Origin: Obelidium mucronatum
Taxonomy: Eukaryota > Chytridiomycota > Chytridiomycetes > Chytridiales > Chytriomycetaceae
DNA length: 49,241 nucleotides
Assembly (NCBI GenBank): GCA_025765595.1
Contig: JAIVFH010000212.1
Coordinates: forward strand, 1-49,241
Reading direction: 5' to 3'
The notes below the pieces were generated by a model that was not told the DNA's origin, did not search any database, and saw only the letters and a program-made list of their open reading frames with translations. How positions within the stretch are numbered: position 1 is the first letter of the stretch; every line of letters starts with the position of its first letter. This document shows positions 1-18,818 of the stretch, piece after piece. The position numbers and the translations under genes were made by a program.

Positions 1-1024
1 TCCTTCACAAATAGCTGCACTCTTTCCCTATGCGATTCAATTCTTCCCAGAAAGGCATCCACTTTCCTATTTGCCGCCCGTCTGCGATCACGCAAATTTT
101 CATCTTCAATAGCATCCAATACCTACCCGAATGCCATTATGTCAGAAAGAAATCATTGTAACTGACCAGCATTTCTTACTTTGGTTTGGATTTCGATACA
201 GCATTCGGAAAACAGCATCCAAATTTGATGGTTCGACCGCGCGGTCAATCCTCCAAAACATGCTGAGCAAGAATCATGGATGCCGGTGGGAGTCAGATCG
301 TCATGTTCTCCAGTTGGAATAGGTTCTGTATCGCGCAAGATTCGAGCGTATTCGTTCTCCAAAAATACAATGATCTGTGTGTATTAACAGTTGTAAGTAG
401 ATATTTCAACGGTGGGTCGGCCTCAGAAGAAACCTGTTCACTGATATTCATCCGGACATCTTGACCATCTGTTCTCACGGATATCAAAGTGACCGTGGCA
501 GTGGATACGATATCTTTAACAAATGCTTCAATGTCTGCCGTGGCTGAGCATTCGTACTTTTCAGTTGAAGGATAAGTTTGGAATTGTGTGAGATGGGTTG
601 GGTCAAGGTCAATGTTATTGAGAAGAAATGCAGAGATCCGAGAGATTCGCAATTTCAGATTCTGAATTCGATCAGTAAAGTCTGTTGTTTGGGAAAGCAA
701 AGGGAAGTCGATGCGATCTTGGTTTGTCAACAAGTGAGTGTGCGACTTTGCGAGACTACTAGATGCGAGCGTAAGTATGGATTTGATTGTAACCGCCGAC
801 GAAAGGATGATGCTAGTATTAAAGCATTCTGTGGAGTTGTTCGTTAGACATGTCACATGTAGAGTGTGCATTGGTAAATCACCTGTCCTTGCTAGCACGA
901 GATCGACCAGTGGAACGACAACCGAATCTGGATACATGACTTGTCCTTCATCGTTGGGCTCTTCGTGAAGCCGTAGTTGGCTCTCCAAGGTGTACAGTAC
1001 AAGCAGCGGCGAATCTATTTGCAT
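1..1024 (-). CDS. Unrecognised protein, 3' end beyond the left edge
   Basis: I do not recognise this family. The ATG at 1024-1022 opens a reading frame that is continuous to about 420. It continues after one or more introns: an acceptor at about 371 leads into a frame with LENEYARILRD, and a GTAAGA donor at about 167 pairs with an acceptor at about 134. The last visible exon, 1-133, is open to the window edge and is charged and probably helical (RDRRRAANRKVDAFLGRIE). The first roughly 200 residues have no signal peptide or clear membrane segment. The exact donor between 420 and 490 is uncertain (GTGAGA and GTTTCT are both possible). The start lies only 27 nt after the OXNAD1-like stop codon on the same strand, which is very tight. 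That a gene is present is fairly sure because of the length of the open frame; its function is not inferable here. Confidence 0.6.
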
Positions 1025-1051
1025 GCCCAAAGTTTTCCAACTCTTTATTAT

Positions 1052-2260
1052 TTACTTCCACCATTGCTCAAAATGCAGTCGTTGTAATGGAAAGTCAAGT
1101 TTTTGCAAATACCCATAAACGGCCCGTTCCAGAGACTCTGGCCCGCACATGTAAACAACAGTATCCCCATTGGTTGAATTACTCTTTTCAAAGTAATGGC
1201 TCAGCAGCCGTGGTGTTATATAAAAACCATAGAACATTTTGATGGAGTTTTCAGGTTGCACTGCCGTTGCGTCATGAGCTTTCAAAGTCATGTCGTCTGC
1301 GTGGGCTGCTGTAAAAAATAAGGCTCAGGAACGTAGGGAGAAAAAAATAGCGCGTACGTTTTGCATAGCGCGTCACAAAACACTGCACTTCAATCGATAG
1401 CCCATTGCTTCCTAGTCCACCATACACCCTGCAAAGTTCATTCAACCGATCTCGAAACAAGAGTTCCTTCTCATCGCGAACGCTGTAAATCAATGTCACA
1501 TTTCGCGGATGCTGTAACGCCGTTGTTTTGTGTCGAGACTTGGACTCATTGACAAGGTGTTCGAGCATTGCCATCAAGGGTGCAATCCCGACACCTCCGC
1601 CCACCATAAGAATTTTCTCTGTATCACCGGCTGGTATATCTTCCAGAGGTTTGTAGTAAAAGGAACCTCCGATTCGACCCTGCAAGGAATCTCCAGGTTT
1701 CCTTGAACTGTCATGCAAGTATTTTACGATGGGGTTCTGGTATGCATCCTTAACAGTAATCTGAAAACTCGGCCGCGAAATTTCTGGAGATGGTGCGCTT
1801 GATATCGAGAATTGGGCTTTTGGTGATGCTTTTGTGCAAGGAAAGGACACTATTTTGATGATTTGTAAGTATAAGACTTCTTCGCCCTATTTCAAGCTGT
1901 GAAGGCTTCGCACGGAGCTCACATTCAATCCATTGTCCTGGTTTAAATTGGAAATCCGGGTTCGCATTGGGATTCAGAGTTATTGTTTTGACGTTTGGAG
2001 CAGAGTTTGTGATTGATTCAACAGTGACTGGGATCAACGGCCCAAGAATATGCTGTCGGTCAACAAATGTAAGATATATTATCCTTGGGGATAAGAGCAC
2101 CACAATTGGTGATTGTCCTTACAGAACGATGTGTTGATGGAGACTTTGACCCATCTAATGAACTGCTCTGGATGTTCACAGGTCGTACGTTTGAAATTGA
2201 TTTTGAATACGACGAATTGAGTCTCTTTGATAAAGCCGGTGCCAAGAGAACCCTTATCAT
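1052..2260 (-). CDS. OXNAD1: OXNAD1-like FAD/NAD(P)-binding oxidoreductase, mitochondrial
   Basis: Four exons, 2123-2260, 1923-2052, 1358-1816 and 1052-1308, join in frame to about 327 aa. This fits the size of oxidoreductase NAD-binding domain-containing protein 1 (ferredoxin-reductase fold). The N-terminus MIRVLLAPALSKRLNSSYSK is basic and hydroxylated, like a mitochondrial presequence. An FAD-binding barrel follows, with FKPGQWIE and then the flavin-contacting FSISSAPSP. Next comes the nucleotide-binding segment ILMVGGGVGIAPLMAML, then VTLIYSVRDEKELLFRD, and near the C-terminus the family motif VYMCGPESLE. Introns are 49-106 nt with GT-AG ends. The substrate of this family is not established; the fold supports flavin-dependent electron transfer from NAD(P)H. 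It is divergent from the small gene at 2458, with about 200 bp between starts. The family call is strong; the mitochondrial location is inferred from the N-terminus. Confidence 0.85.
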
Positions 2261-2457
2261 AATTTGGATGAGGTTTTATCAAAAGTGAAAAATAAAAGTG
2301 GTAGAAAACACATGTCCAATTCAAGCGACGACGCAGGACTATCAGCTTCAAATTGAAGACAATTTATATATTGTGTCCGCTTCTTTGGCGGGAAGGGCTT
2401 GGGGTCCCATTACGCCATTTCCACCTGTATTGACCACTCCAAGGTTTCAACTGAATC

Positions 2458-2999
2458 ATGAGAACTATCGGAATTTCTTTGTCTCCAAAACCTGGACATC
2501 GACTTAAGGTTTTGAGTTTTGACGAGGAAACTGGTGCCGTTGGTCATGAAATTATAATCGATGAGCCATTATACCGCTTTGTCGGTGTAGAAAAGGCTGA
2601 ATTATTGGTAATGGAGGAATCCTTGGTCTTTCAAGGTTAACAAGTCATTTCAGTGAATTAAACTTTCCACTGAAACCTATCAAATTTACAGCATTCAATG
2701 ACATGGACGGTTTCTACATGATGCTACAGGAGAATCAAGCTCTCGAACCAGATGATATTGACATTATCAAGAGCGTGTTTATAACTCAGAAAATCAAGTT
2801 CGAACAGTTAATGGCAACAGGCAAATTAGAATTGACTGATGAATCATTGAAAGAGGTTTTTCTTTTTTTTTTTTTTTTTTTTTTTTGGAACTTCTTTGTT
2901 AGTTTTTCTGACATACATTATCAGGATGGCATTAAACAGCGCAGCTTGAGAATGGCGATTCTTGCTGTAATCAAATTGAATGGCCCACAAAGTATTTGA
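2458..2999 (+). CDS. Small unrecognised protein, 138 aa
   Basis: Exons 2458-2635, 2692-2855 and 2925-2999 join with consistent phases to 138 codons plus stop. The first in-frame ATG at 2458 directly follows an in-frame stop, so it is the natural start unless a spliced upstream exon exists. The protein begins MRTIGISLSPKPGHRLKVLS, has an acidic middle (EPLYRFVGVEKAELLVMEES) and a helical second half (DIDIIKSVFITQKIKFEQLM). There is no signal peptide, membrane segment or motif I can name. The second intron holds a long T run (about 24 nt), so its length may be unreliable. It is divergent from the OXNAD1-like gene and convergent with the membrane protein at 3041-3838. Splice continuity makes a real gene likely; no function is proposed. 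Confidence 0.55.
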
Positions 3000-3040
3000 C
3001 AAAGCATTTCATTCCAATAAAATAAAGAAAGATCAAATTT

Positions 3041-3838
3041 TCATGTGACTTTACTCATATGCAAACTCGATTTTGAATGCATAACCGAAATCTGATGCGT
3101 TTGAATCGAACTATTACTCCTTGTCCTACTCATACCAAAATCCCGTTGCGACGTACTAGCACGCAGAATCTTGGAACACATGTAAACAGTCATAAAGAAC
3201 ATATACTCTGACGAAAACAAGGCATTCCACATGCTCACTTGATGCCGGTTACTACTCATGTACACGCAGACTAAATAGATTGCTTGTACAACCAATGTCA
3301 AGATCAAAATCGAGCCTTGGTCATTGATGATTCGTTTGATCCAAGAAACTCCAGGAATATGCGACCCGTCGTCTCCCCGGCTTTTTGCCCCGCCTTGATG
3401 AGGGCCAACCGTACTACTTTGTTTTGAAGAGGAAGCCTCGCGTATTTCCTTGACGTTTGTAAAAAGCGGATATATAAATAGTATTGAAAGAATCAGGCAA
3501 TACACGACTTCACTAATCTTGTCAAAAAGATTCATGTCCTCTGGAAGAACAGATTCGCATGTTAGATTGTTTGCTTGTTCTCCAGTATAACTGTTTGCAA
3601 CAATGATTCCAACAGCCAAGCGAAACAACACAGACACTGAAAGCACAGTGGAAAATCCAGGTACAGCTTTTGGACTTGATGCGTTTACTGTAAATGTAAT
3701 GTCTGCTTGAAAGAGCCAGTACGCGATTTGTTGAAGGAGTATGTTCAGAATATTCATGTCTGTATAAGTTATTGTGGGATGCGATGAAACTTGAGTTATT
3801 GTTGGTGGGGGTGTGAGAGATGTTGGAGAAGGCGGCAT
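3041..3838 (-). CDS. Multi-pass membrane protein, unrecognised
   Basis: A single open frame of 265 aa. About five hydrophobic segments can be seen: near residues 30-47 (LLQQIAYWLFQADITF), 63-82 (LSVSVLFRLAVGIIVA), 108-128 (EVVYCLILSILFIYPLF), 172-192 (LILTLVVQAIYLVCVYM) and 205-222. A hydrophilic Ser/Gly-rich loop (about 133-160) and a Ser/Thr-rich tail (about 225-265) could be cytosolic. The N-terminal 26 residues are Pro/Thr-rich, without a cleavable signal. The layout could be part of a larger receptor or channel with unspliced upstream exons, but the SNF2 gene ends 145 bp upstream on the same strand, leaving little room. I cannot assign it to a named family. Confidence 0.6.
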   Translation of the reverse strand: MPPSPTSLTPPPTITQVSSHPTITYTDMNILNILLQQIAYWLFQADITFTVNASSPKAVPGFSTVLSVSVLFRLAVGIIVANSYTGEQANNLTCESVLPEDMNLFDKISEVVYCLILSILFIYPLFTNVKEIREASSSKQSSTVGPHQGGAKSRGDDGSHIPGVSWIKRIINDQGSILILTLVVQAIYLVCVYMSSNRHQVSMWNALFSSEYMFFMTVYMCSKILRASTSQRDFGMSRTRSNSSIQTHQISVMHSKSSLHMSKVT

Positions 3839-3983
3839 TGTTGAAGGTTTTTCATTGTTAACGGCGCATCAGATAGAAGAAAAATTCCCACCATGCAAGT
3901 CTAATAAGGAACGTTTTTAAAAATTCAATTACATCCGTATTCCCTTCTTTCTTCATTTCGTTCTGAAATACATAAAAACACAA

Positions 3984-8237
<4,254 letters not shown>

Positions 8238-8361
8238 TTGCTTTGCGCTTTTTGTTTTTTTGTTGAAGATAATAAAAGTAAAATCATTCTATCCAATAAG
8301 TTGTAACTTGATCACGTTTATTTTTTAAAGAGACTGATAGATTAAAACCAACTATAGAGAT

Positions 8362-11300
8362 TTAAAAGACAAGGCTGAAAGCGGGCGACGTCACAACATC
8401 CCAATCAGCAGCAATTGACCGGTTTCCAAAGTGCTTCAAAGCGCGGAACAAAATTTGATATCTTCCAGCTGGAAGCACCTTTTGAGTGTCCCTGTCAATG
8501 AATGCAGTTCCATTCCATCTGGAAGGAGCAATTCCTTGGATGGATTGTACTGCCCTGAAAGATTGACGTTGTAATGGAATACTAACTGCGGGTCCAAGAG
8601 CTTCTCCACTTGGATTGTACAACCCAATCACGGCTTTCGAGTCAGGGAATCCTGCCTTTTGCATGGCATCATTCTTGTCCAAGAAAACAGCCTCAATAAC
8701 TCCAACTCGACTTGTAGTTGTGGGAATAGAGTAAACATTGAGTCCCCCATCGGTTCCATTCACGACTGCATTTGCTGAAATCGGTTCATCCTTCAAATCA
8801 AACAAACCAGTAGAGATACCAGCTGAAGGCGACTTGCGCGACCAAATCGCACGGTCTTTCCAAGAACCAACAACACCTGCATAAGGAACATTGATGACAT
8901 GCTCATCATAGTCGTTGACAATTCTCATGTACCCGCCATACAAGGGGTAAAGACCGGCCGCAGATTTGGGTGGTGTAATCTTGAAGGTAACAGTGGCTGA
9001 CTTTCCGGCTGGAATGCGGACCATCTTATAGTCCCAAGCCTCACTACCCCATCCATCTTGTCCATCAAATTTAAGACTGGCTGGCGTTTTGTCGGTAAAT
9101 GTGGTTGCGGCTTGGTTCTGGGTAAAGTCATCGTCAGCCAGAAGAGGGTTGACTGTGGCGGCGCCCTTGTTACTAAGGTGATATGTCATTTCGAACTTGT
9201 AATTATTGGTAATGGTTACAGTTGCAGTCTTGAGATGGTTTACAGTGTCGTTGAGCGAGATGGCGGATGGAACGACGAGAGTCTTGGCGCTGGCGGCATA
9301 AAACGCGTTCACCAAACCAGCTCCTTGATACGCTGGAGAGTGGGTCATGTTTGTACCAAAGATGGGCGCAGGAGCAGCATTATTTTGAAGATACCCCTTC
9401 AATTGTTGGTAGCTCAATTTTCCGCGGGCTTGCAACAAGAGGGCAGAGACACCAGAAACGTACGGGCAAGCCATAGAAGTTCCATCCAGGACACCGTAGT
9501 TATCACCATCTGGCTGGGGATTGAAAGTTGACAAGACTTGTCCTCCAATCCCTCCAATATCTGGCTTGATCCATAAATCATTGTCCAATCCCGGAGCGGA
9601 GAAGGAAGAAAGAGTACCCGCAGAAGGAATAGGAGCCAAGAACTTTTTGAAAGAAACCACGACTCTGGGAGCTTTTCCGGCTTTCACTGCGGCAATGATG
9701 GCTTTTCCGGCAGCGTTTGAGGTGAACATGCTTGGAATTTCCTTGGATCCCGCAATTCCATTTGGATTATTACCATTGTTGTAAATAATGCAGGCAATCG
9801 CTCCGGAACGGACAGCGCGATCGCAACGTCTTATAGATCCTCCAAAGGACAAATCTCCCCAACGAATCAGCAGTGCTTTGCCTTTTGCTTGTTCGTTGAT
9901 TCCGGGAAGAGTACCATCATTTTGAACGTCCTTGGCATCAGCTTCCAAATCTGTCAAAAAAAAATGTATTAAGGCCAAGTGCTTTTTTTTTTTTTTTTTT
10001 TTTGAAAACAAACCATTGACAACAATATCCAGAACTTGACCTTCAATGAAATTTCCATTATTGCCTCCAAGACTGTATCCGAATTTAATGTCATCGACTG
10101 TGATGTAAGTTGACGGTGCAGCCACATTATCTAATGTACGGCAAAGAGAAACATCAGAAGGGTTCATCAAAAAAAAAAACGCTTTCGATCCCCCCATACC
10201 AAAAGATGCCACAGAGATACCACCAGCGGGGACATTGGCCGTTGACGTGGTAAATGCCCCAGCACTACCGTCGTTTCCACTTGCCCAAATCACGTGATGA
10301 CCAGCCTTTGACACAATGTCGGTAGCGGTTGTAAACGGATTACCGGTATAAGATGGCCCGCCACCGAGTGACAGATTCAAAATATGCGCTCCATCCTCTG
10401 CCGCCTTGTAAATTGCAGCAGTGATAACGTCATCGTTTCCAGAGCCGTCGCAACCACTTAAAAAAAAAATCAGGTTAAGAAGATACATTTTGTTATTATT
10501 TTGAAATATAAAAGGGCACGTACAAGACTCGGTATGCAAAAATATTTGCCTCAGGAGCAACGCCCGTGAATGGAATCTCAGGAACCCAGCCAGCAACAGT
10601 GATATTACTGGCATCCGCTGCAATGATACCAGCAACATGGGTTCCATGCGAATGGCCTGAGCATTCATCGAGAGGATCGGCGTCAGGCGAAGGCTTGAAC
10701 CCATTCTTGGGTCCATAATCTGGACCAACAAAGTCGTAACCCTTTTGAACTTTGAATTTAGGCCCGAATCCGCCTCCCAGAGCTGGGTGGAGGTAGTACA
10801 CCCCGCCGTCGATGACAGCTACGTTCACGCCCTTTCCGGTCAGCTTCAATTGCTTTCTGGCGTCAGCAACACCTTGGTGGCAAAACAAAAATTTATGAAT
10901 TCAGATTAGATTAATTCCCGCTAAGTCCCGCCGCCCTATGTAAAATGTGTTAGATACCAGTAATGGAGTGAATCTGCTCTGGATGCTTCTGCACTTCGCT
11001 TCGAGACACTTTAACAGGGTTAACTCTTTCTCTGATGGTAACGGCAGAAAACTCGGTCGCTTTTTGCAAGGTTGCAACATGGGCATCGGCATCTGGTTGA
11101 ATGAAAGTTTAAAAAAAAAAAGTTAAACAACTGACGAATATCACACACGAATAAAGAAAAGAGAGAGAAAAAAGCGCCATGAATCCAAGTCTGTCTGTCT
11201 TACCACAAGCTCCTTCGATTTGGAATGACACAAAGTTGGCAAGCTTTGTCTTGATGCTTGTGCGAACAGAGTAAGCAACCTTCAGCTTTTTAAAGTGTGC

Positions 11301-11456
11301 ATCAACGGCTGCAGGAGCATCCATGTCTTGTGGGAAGTGGACCATGTAAGCGCAGTCAATAGTGCCTGGTGCATTGTCAGGAGCACCACGGCGAACTGGC
11401 TGAGTGTTGGCAGTGACTGCCAATAGGAGAGAGGATAGAATCCCAGAGAGCTTCAT
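8362..11456 (-). CDS. Secreted subtilisin-like serine protease (S8) with PA domain
   Basis: Six exons (11204-11456, 10958-11092, 10524-10872, 10200-10456, 10014-10130, 8362-9950) give about 899 aa. The order is signal peptide (MKLSGILSSLLLAVTANTQ), I9-type propeptide (about 30-120), then a subtilase domain. Catalytic residues visible are Asp151 (VAVIDGGV), His205 (SHGTHVAG), the oxyanion Asn in WASGNDGS and Ser about 529 (DGTSMACPYVSG). A PA insert (IPSMFTSNAAGKAII) sits between the Asn and Ser blocks. A long beta-rich C-terminal region resembles the Fn3-like part of fungal minor extracellular proteases. No GPI-type tail is seen, so it is probably secreted for extracellular protein digestion. 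Two introns (10131-10199, 9951-10013) do not interrupt the frame and could be misread as coding; removing the first restores the subtilase-like VASFDNVAAPS. Confidence 0.93.
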
Positions 11457-12537
11457 AGTAAGTGTTTTTTTGTTTCTTTGTGGGCTTACCAGCAGCCTTC
11501 TTTATAGGATTTTCAAATGAGTGGCGATGGGATTTTTATTGTAAATTTTTCAAAAATCTCTCAGTGGCTCAGGTCATGTGACTGAAGGCTCCAAACTGAA
11601 TTTTGTTCGACTCTCTCTGGACTCCTGTCTGGACTCTCCAGGTGAAGCTCTCTACGCTTGCAGCCACAAAGAAGAACCAAAAAAATGTTTATTCAACTCA
11701 TTTCTTGCCGGAAAAAAGTCGCAAAGTGACATGCAAGCCTCTTGAAAAATTTCATCAGTGTTCACAATTCTGTCTTGAACCACGCCACTTGGAGATGTAA
11801 ATTGTGCACACAGTTTTACATTAAATTGCAATTTCCGAACCTCGGAACCACTCAACGAAGATGCCACCAAAATTCACAGGTCCCATCAACCATTTTTGAG
11901 GGTACGCTTTAGGTATAAATACCCCAATGACGGCAAAAACGAACACCACCGTTGCTGTGGAATTAACGCACACATGCCGATCCACACACCGCTGCACTTT
12001 CCAGGCGTTACCATTGAGCTCACTTCCCAATGACATCCAGGTTCATGCTTCCACAGATTTACTCAACCCCCTTTAATACGCTTTCCTTGTGTGCTAGCCT
12101 AAACATGTGTAAACATGTGGTGACGTAATTCAAACTGTAGTTCAAACCACCTATCAACGTCACGGCGCCCGAGATCCTATTGTAAATTGGCCACAGAATT
12201 TTTAACTGGAGTGTACGCAATATCGCTGAATGATGAGTTTATCTTTGAGAAATTGAAGAGTTTCGCCTACAGCCCCTTGTTTTGTTTTTGGTGTTCCTAT
12301 TGTTTTTTTTCTTGTGTTGCGTATAGAATCGCTGCCAACTTAAACATCCACTTCCAATTAAAGATAAATTTGTTAACGATTCCTGTCATCTCATCTTCGG
12401 GAAGCTGCAACTCTCAAACTGCAGCAGTTCCTTTTTTTTTTACCTCTTCGGATCTCTTCGGAACGAAAAAAAAAAAAGCCACCAAGGGTTCAAACAGCCA
12501 CTCAGAAAACGAAACCCCAGAAAGACGCACAAATCGA
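11457..12537. other. Intergenic stretch between protease and AASS genes
   Basis: About 1.1 kb separates the divergent starts of the subtilase (minus) and the lysine-catabolism gene (plus). Short minus-strand frames at 11652-11870 and 11821-12036 exist; the latter has one hydrophobic segment (TATVVFVFAVIGVFIP). Neither shows a family motif or convincing splice link. A TATA-like, nearly palindromic GGTATAAATACC lies at 11912-11923. Nothing else is supported. Confidence 0.5.
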
Positions 12538-15500
12538 ATGAAACTAGCCACATCAACCTGCTTTGCTCGAAGCATCTGCTTTATTCAAACGCGGGGCTTG
12601 GCATCCAGCGTGAAGAGGCCTTTGACTTTGGGCATCAGAAGAGAAGACAAGAACCACTGGGAGAGAAGAGTCCCGTTACTGCCAGACCACGTTGAAAGAC
12701 TTATTGATGACTTGGGCGCAAAAGTGTTTATCCAACCATCGATGAAGCGCGTCGTTCCCGATGACAAGTACGAGGAGGTGCAGTACTTTTTTATTTATGG
12801 TGGGATTGACCACAGATGAGCCACTAACTTTTCCGCCCATCTAGGTTGGCGCTGTCGTTCAAGAAGATATTTCTCAAGCAGACGTGATTATTGGCGTCAA
12901 GGAGGTACCCATCAAGGACCTGATTCCAAACAAGACGTACCTATTCTTCTCGCATACGTACAAGGGCCAGAAATATAACATGCCCATGCTCAAATCGATA
13001 ATAGATAAAGTACGCACTTTTTTTTTGGCAGTATGTGCAAATGTCGAATGTACATTGACGTGTTTTTAGAAAATTAGACTCATTGACTACGAACTCATGA
13101 AAGATGACCAAGGGAAGCGACTCGTCCAATTCAGTCGATTCGCTGGATACGCCGGATTCATGGACGGTCTCAACGGTCTCGGTCATAAACTGCTTTCAAT
13201 GGGATACGGCAGCCCGTTTCTCGCATGTGGCTTGAGCTACATGTACCGCTGTCTCGCGGATGCGCGGCTTGATCTCGTTCGAACCGGTCAAGTGATTATG
13301 GACGATGGGCTTCCACGTGAATTCGGTCCCATGGTGTTTGTATTCACTGGAAATGGAAATGTCACAAAGGGGGCCTTGCATGTGTTCAAGTGCCTTCCTC
13401 ATGAATGGGTAAAGCCGGAGGACTTGAAGGCGTTGATTGAAAACAAGAATTATGATAATAAGAAGGTGTATGGATGTAAGGTTCAGATGGAGGATTACAT
13501 TGTCAAGAAGGATGGTGGTGCTTTCAGTCGACAGGAATACCTCGCGCATCCTGAATTGTATGAATCTGTATTTCATGAAAAGGTCGCCCCTTACGCGACC
13601 ATGGTTACGAATGGTATCTTTTGGGATCAAAAGTTTCCTCGGCTGTTGACCAAAGAACAAATCAAGAAGTTGGCGCTGGAAGACCGGCTCAGGCTTTTGC
13701 AGCTCGCAGATATTTCTTGTGATATTGGGGGATCATTCGAATTTATGAGTCATTCCACAACCATTGATGCTCCTTTCTTTACTTATGACCCATTCACCGG
13801 CAAGAACCATGATGGGTAAGTTTTTGGATGATAGCATGCTGTTCCGTGATGTGTTAAACCATTTTTTGGAAAACTAGAATCGTGAGTAAAGGTGTGTCAG
13901 TGATGTCCATCGACAACTTGCCGACGGAGATGCCTTTGGAAGCCAGTCAATATTTCGGGGATTCACTTTACAACCAGGTCAAGCAGCTGGTTCAAGGAAA
14001 CTTTGACCATCCTGTACTCAAAGGTGCTACCATAACAGCTGCGGACGGATCTCTTGTCAAGCGACATGAGAACCTTTTGAAGCTTGTTGAAGAATACGGG
14101 TATTTCCGCCGTTTTTTAAAAGTACCTTGAAACCAATCTCATTAACTTATTCCTCAGAAAAGGCGCAACTGTGTCTCAAAACGGAAGAGTCTTGCTTCTT
14201 GGATCCGGATACGTGTCAGCCCCATTGGTGGATTACCTTCTCAGAAATTCACACACGTCTGTAACGATCGCAAGCAACAGTTCAGCTGAAGCGAAATCGC
14301 TCAGCGCAGGTCGACTTCAAGCACCCCCAGCCCACCTCGATGTGTCCGACTCCCAATCACTTGCAAAGCTCATCAAAGCACATGATGTGGTTGTCAGTTT
14401 CGTTCCCGCCACCTTACATCCCACCGTTGCCGAACACTGCATAAACGAAAAGAAACACCTCGTCACCGCGAGCTACCTTTCACCCGCAATGAAAGCCTTT
14501 GACGCCCGCGCCAAAGCCGCCGGCCTCACATTCATCAACGAGATTGGCTTAGACCCAGGAATCGACCACCTCACAGCCATGAAAGCATTTCACGAAGTTC
14601 AAGAAAAGGGCGGTAAAATCAACAGCTTCGTTTCCTGGTGTGGAGGTCTGCCCGCACCTGAGGCAAGCAATAATCCATTGGGATACAAGTTCAGCTGGAG
14701 TCCACGTGGAGTTTTACTGGCGGGTTTAAATAGCGCCATTTTCAAACGCGATGGGAAGGTTCAAACGATTCCTGGGGAGTTGTTGATGAGAAGTGGGGTG
14801 GATGTTCCGATTTACCCTGGGTTTGTTTTGGAAGGCATTCCCAATCGTGATTCATTGGGTTATTTAGATACTTATGGATTAGGTAATGGAGATGGGTTGA
14901 AGAATATGTTTAGAGGAACGCTTCGATACAAGGTAAAGAGGAAATTTGTGATTTTTTGGTTCATCTTTGCTGAACTCAACAAAAAACAGGGGTACACGGA
15001 GATGATGGGCGCTTTTATCGAGCTGGGACTATTGGACACTGCAATAAGATCTGATATCCAACGGGGAGTATCTTGGGCGCAATTGACTGCCTCTTTACTG
15101 GGGCTAAAGACAACTCCCACAACAACAACGAGTGCTGAATGGCGTTCTGCAGTTTCAAAAAAACTCAAACCCCATCCTGCCGATGCCTCCGGAAGATTAG
15201 ATCGCGTAATGGCTTCCCTCAATTGGTAAAGAATAAGAAATCTGTCTGGCTATAGTCTAATCACCATTTTTTTATTTTTATTTTTGGTAACCCAAAGGTT
15301 GGGCATGTTTTCATCATCTCATGAAGCGCACCCCACTTCTTCGATTCTCGACACCTTCTGTGCCCTTCTCCAAAAGAAACTTGTCTACTCTGAAGGAGAA
15401 CGCGATCTCGTCGTCATGCACCACGTCTTTGGCGTGGAATGGGCCGATGGAGCACAAAACGAAATGACAAGCACCTTGATTGCCTATGGAGATCCACAGG

Positions 15501-15682
15501 GGTACAGCGCCATGGCGAAAACGGTAGGATTGCCTGCTGCGATGGCGACTGAAATGATTTTGGAAGGAAGCTTGAGACATACAGGTGTAATTGCGCCAGT
15601 GTATAAGGATATATATGAGCCCATGTTGGAGAAGTTGGAGAGGGAGGGTGTTAGGTTTGTAGATGAGACACGGGTGATTTGA
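12538..15682 (+). CDS. AASS: Bifunctional lysine-ketoglutarate reductase / saccharopine dehydrogenase, mitochondrial
   Basis: Seven exons (12538-12777, 12845-13009, 13070-13815, 13878-14099, 14158-14932, 14990-15225, 15298-15682) give 922 aa, close to animal AASS. The start MKLATSTCFARSICFIQTRG looks like a mitochondrial presequence. Residues about 25-455 form the LKR half (LGIRREDKNHWERRVPLLP, FSHTYKGQKYNMPML, LVQFSRFAGYAGFMDGLNGL). From about 465 the SDH half begins with the Rossmann segment VLLLGSGYVSAPLVDYL, then FINEIGLDPGIDHLTAMKAF and VEWADGAQNEMTSTL. Together they convert lysine plus 2-oxoglutarate to saccharopine and then to aminoadipate semialdehyde plus glutamate. Most fungi keep these activities as separate enzymes (Lys1, Lys9) used for synthesis; the fused form with a presequence suggests catabolism. 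An upstream in-frame extension to 12187 has no ATG and looks like 5' UTR. Confidence 0.95.
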
Positions 15683-15916
15683 TAGCAGTAGTGATGGGAT
15701 TATTTCGTTCAATATAAAAGCTTTCGTTACTTTGACAACTTTTGCCAATTATTGAGTAGTTGGCAACTTGCCATTCGAATAACAGGAATAAGAAGACTAT
15801 GATTATACGATAAATCTCACAAAAGAAACGTCAACTTATGTTCAGAAACAAAGATTAATAATATTTTAAAACAATGACCACGAAAACGGAAGCATAAAGA
15901 AAAGACCGCAGCATTT

Positions 15917-18425
<2,509 letters not shown>

Positions 18426-18818
18426 TGTTCTGATTTGGTTTTGTTTTTTTTTGTAAAATATGTTGATTGGAAATCAAGTGTTTTTTTATAGGTGGCTTTT
18501 TTCAGACAATGATTTGTCATTGAAGTGAACAGGGAAAATTTTCGATTCTGTACAAAATTGTATCGGTACAAGCCTCGTCAAGGATGTTGCATTTCGAATG
18601 AGGTAAGCAAAGAAGTGTATATCCAGAAGTTAACCCATTTGTCAGCAAGATGGAATGTATGCTTGAATCAACCAATCAACGAATACACTTCTCGTCTTCA
18701 AGTCTAATATAACTCTGCCTTTCATCTTTTTTGTTATTTGTTTGGTTTGTGTCATATGTGCTGGTGCATCACATTGAATTTGACAGCTCGCTCGTTAAAA
18801 TAAAACAAAAACAAAAAA
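18426..18818. other. Intergenic region between divergent katG and Ser/Thr-rich gene
   Basis: About 390 bp lie between the two divergent start codons and presumably hold both promoters. A TTTTTTTATAGG stretch lies about 55 nt upstream of the katG start. I see no conserved operator or RNA gene. Confidence 0.5.

Noticed and set aside
2298..2507. Separate small gene upstream of 2458
   Set aside because: The frame has no ATG at its start, no motif, and overlaps the better-supported gene in another frame.
10131..10199. Coding segment of the subtilase
   Set aside because: Open frame but low complexity (poly-Phe); GT-AG removal restores a subtilase-like VASFDN junction.
11652..12036. Small membrane protein gene on the minus strand
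   Set aside because: Two short frames could be joined only by a doubtful 41-nt intron; no family evidence.
12187..12537. N-terminal extension of AASS
   Set aside because: No ATG, A/T-rich low-complexity sequence, and a good mitochondrial presequence begins at 12538.
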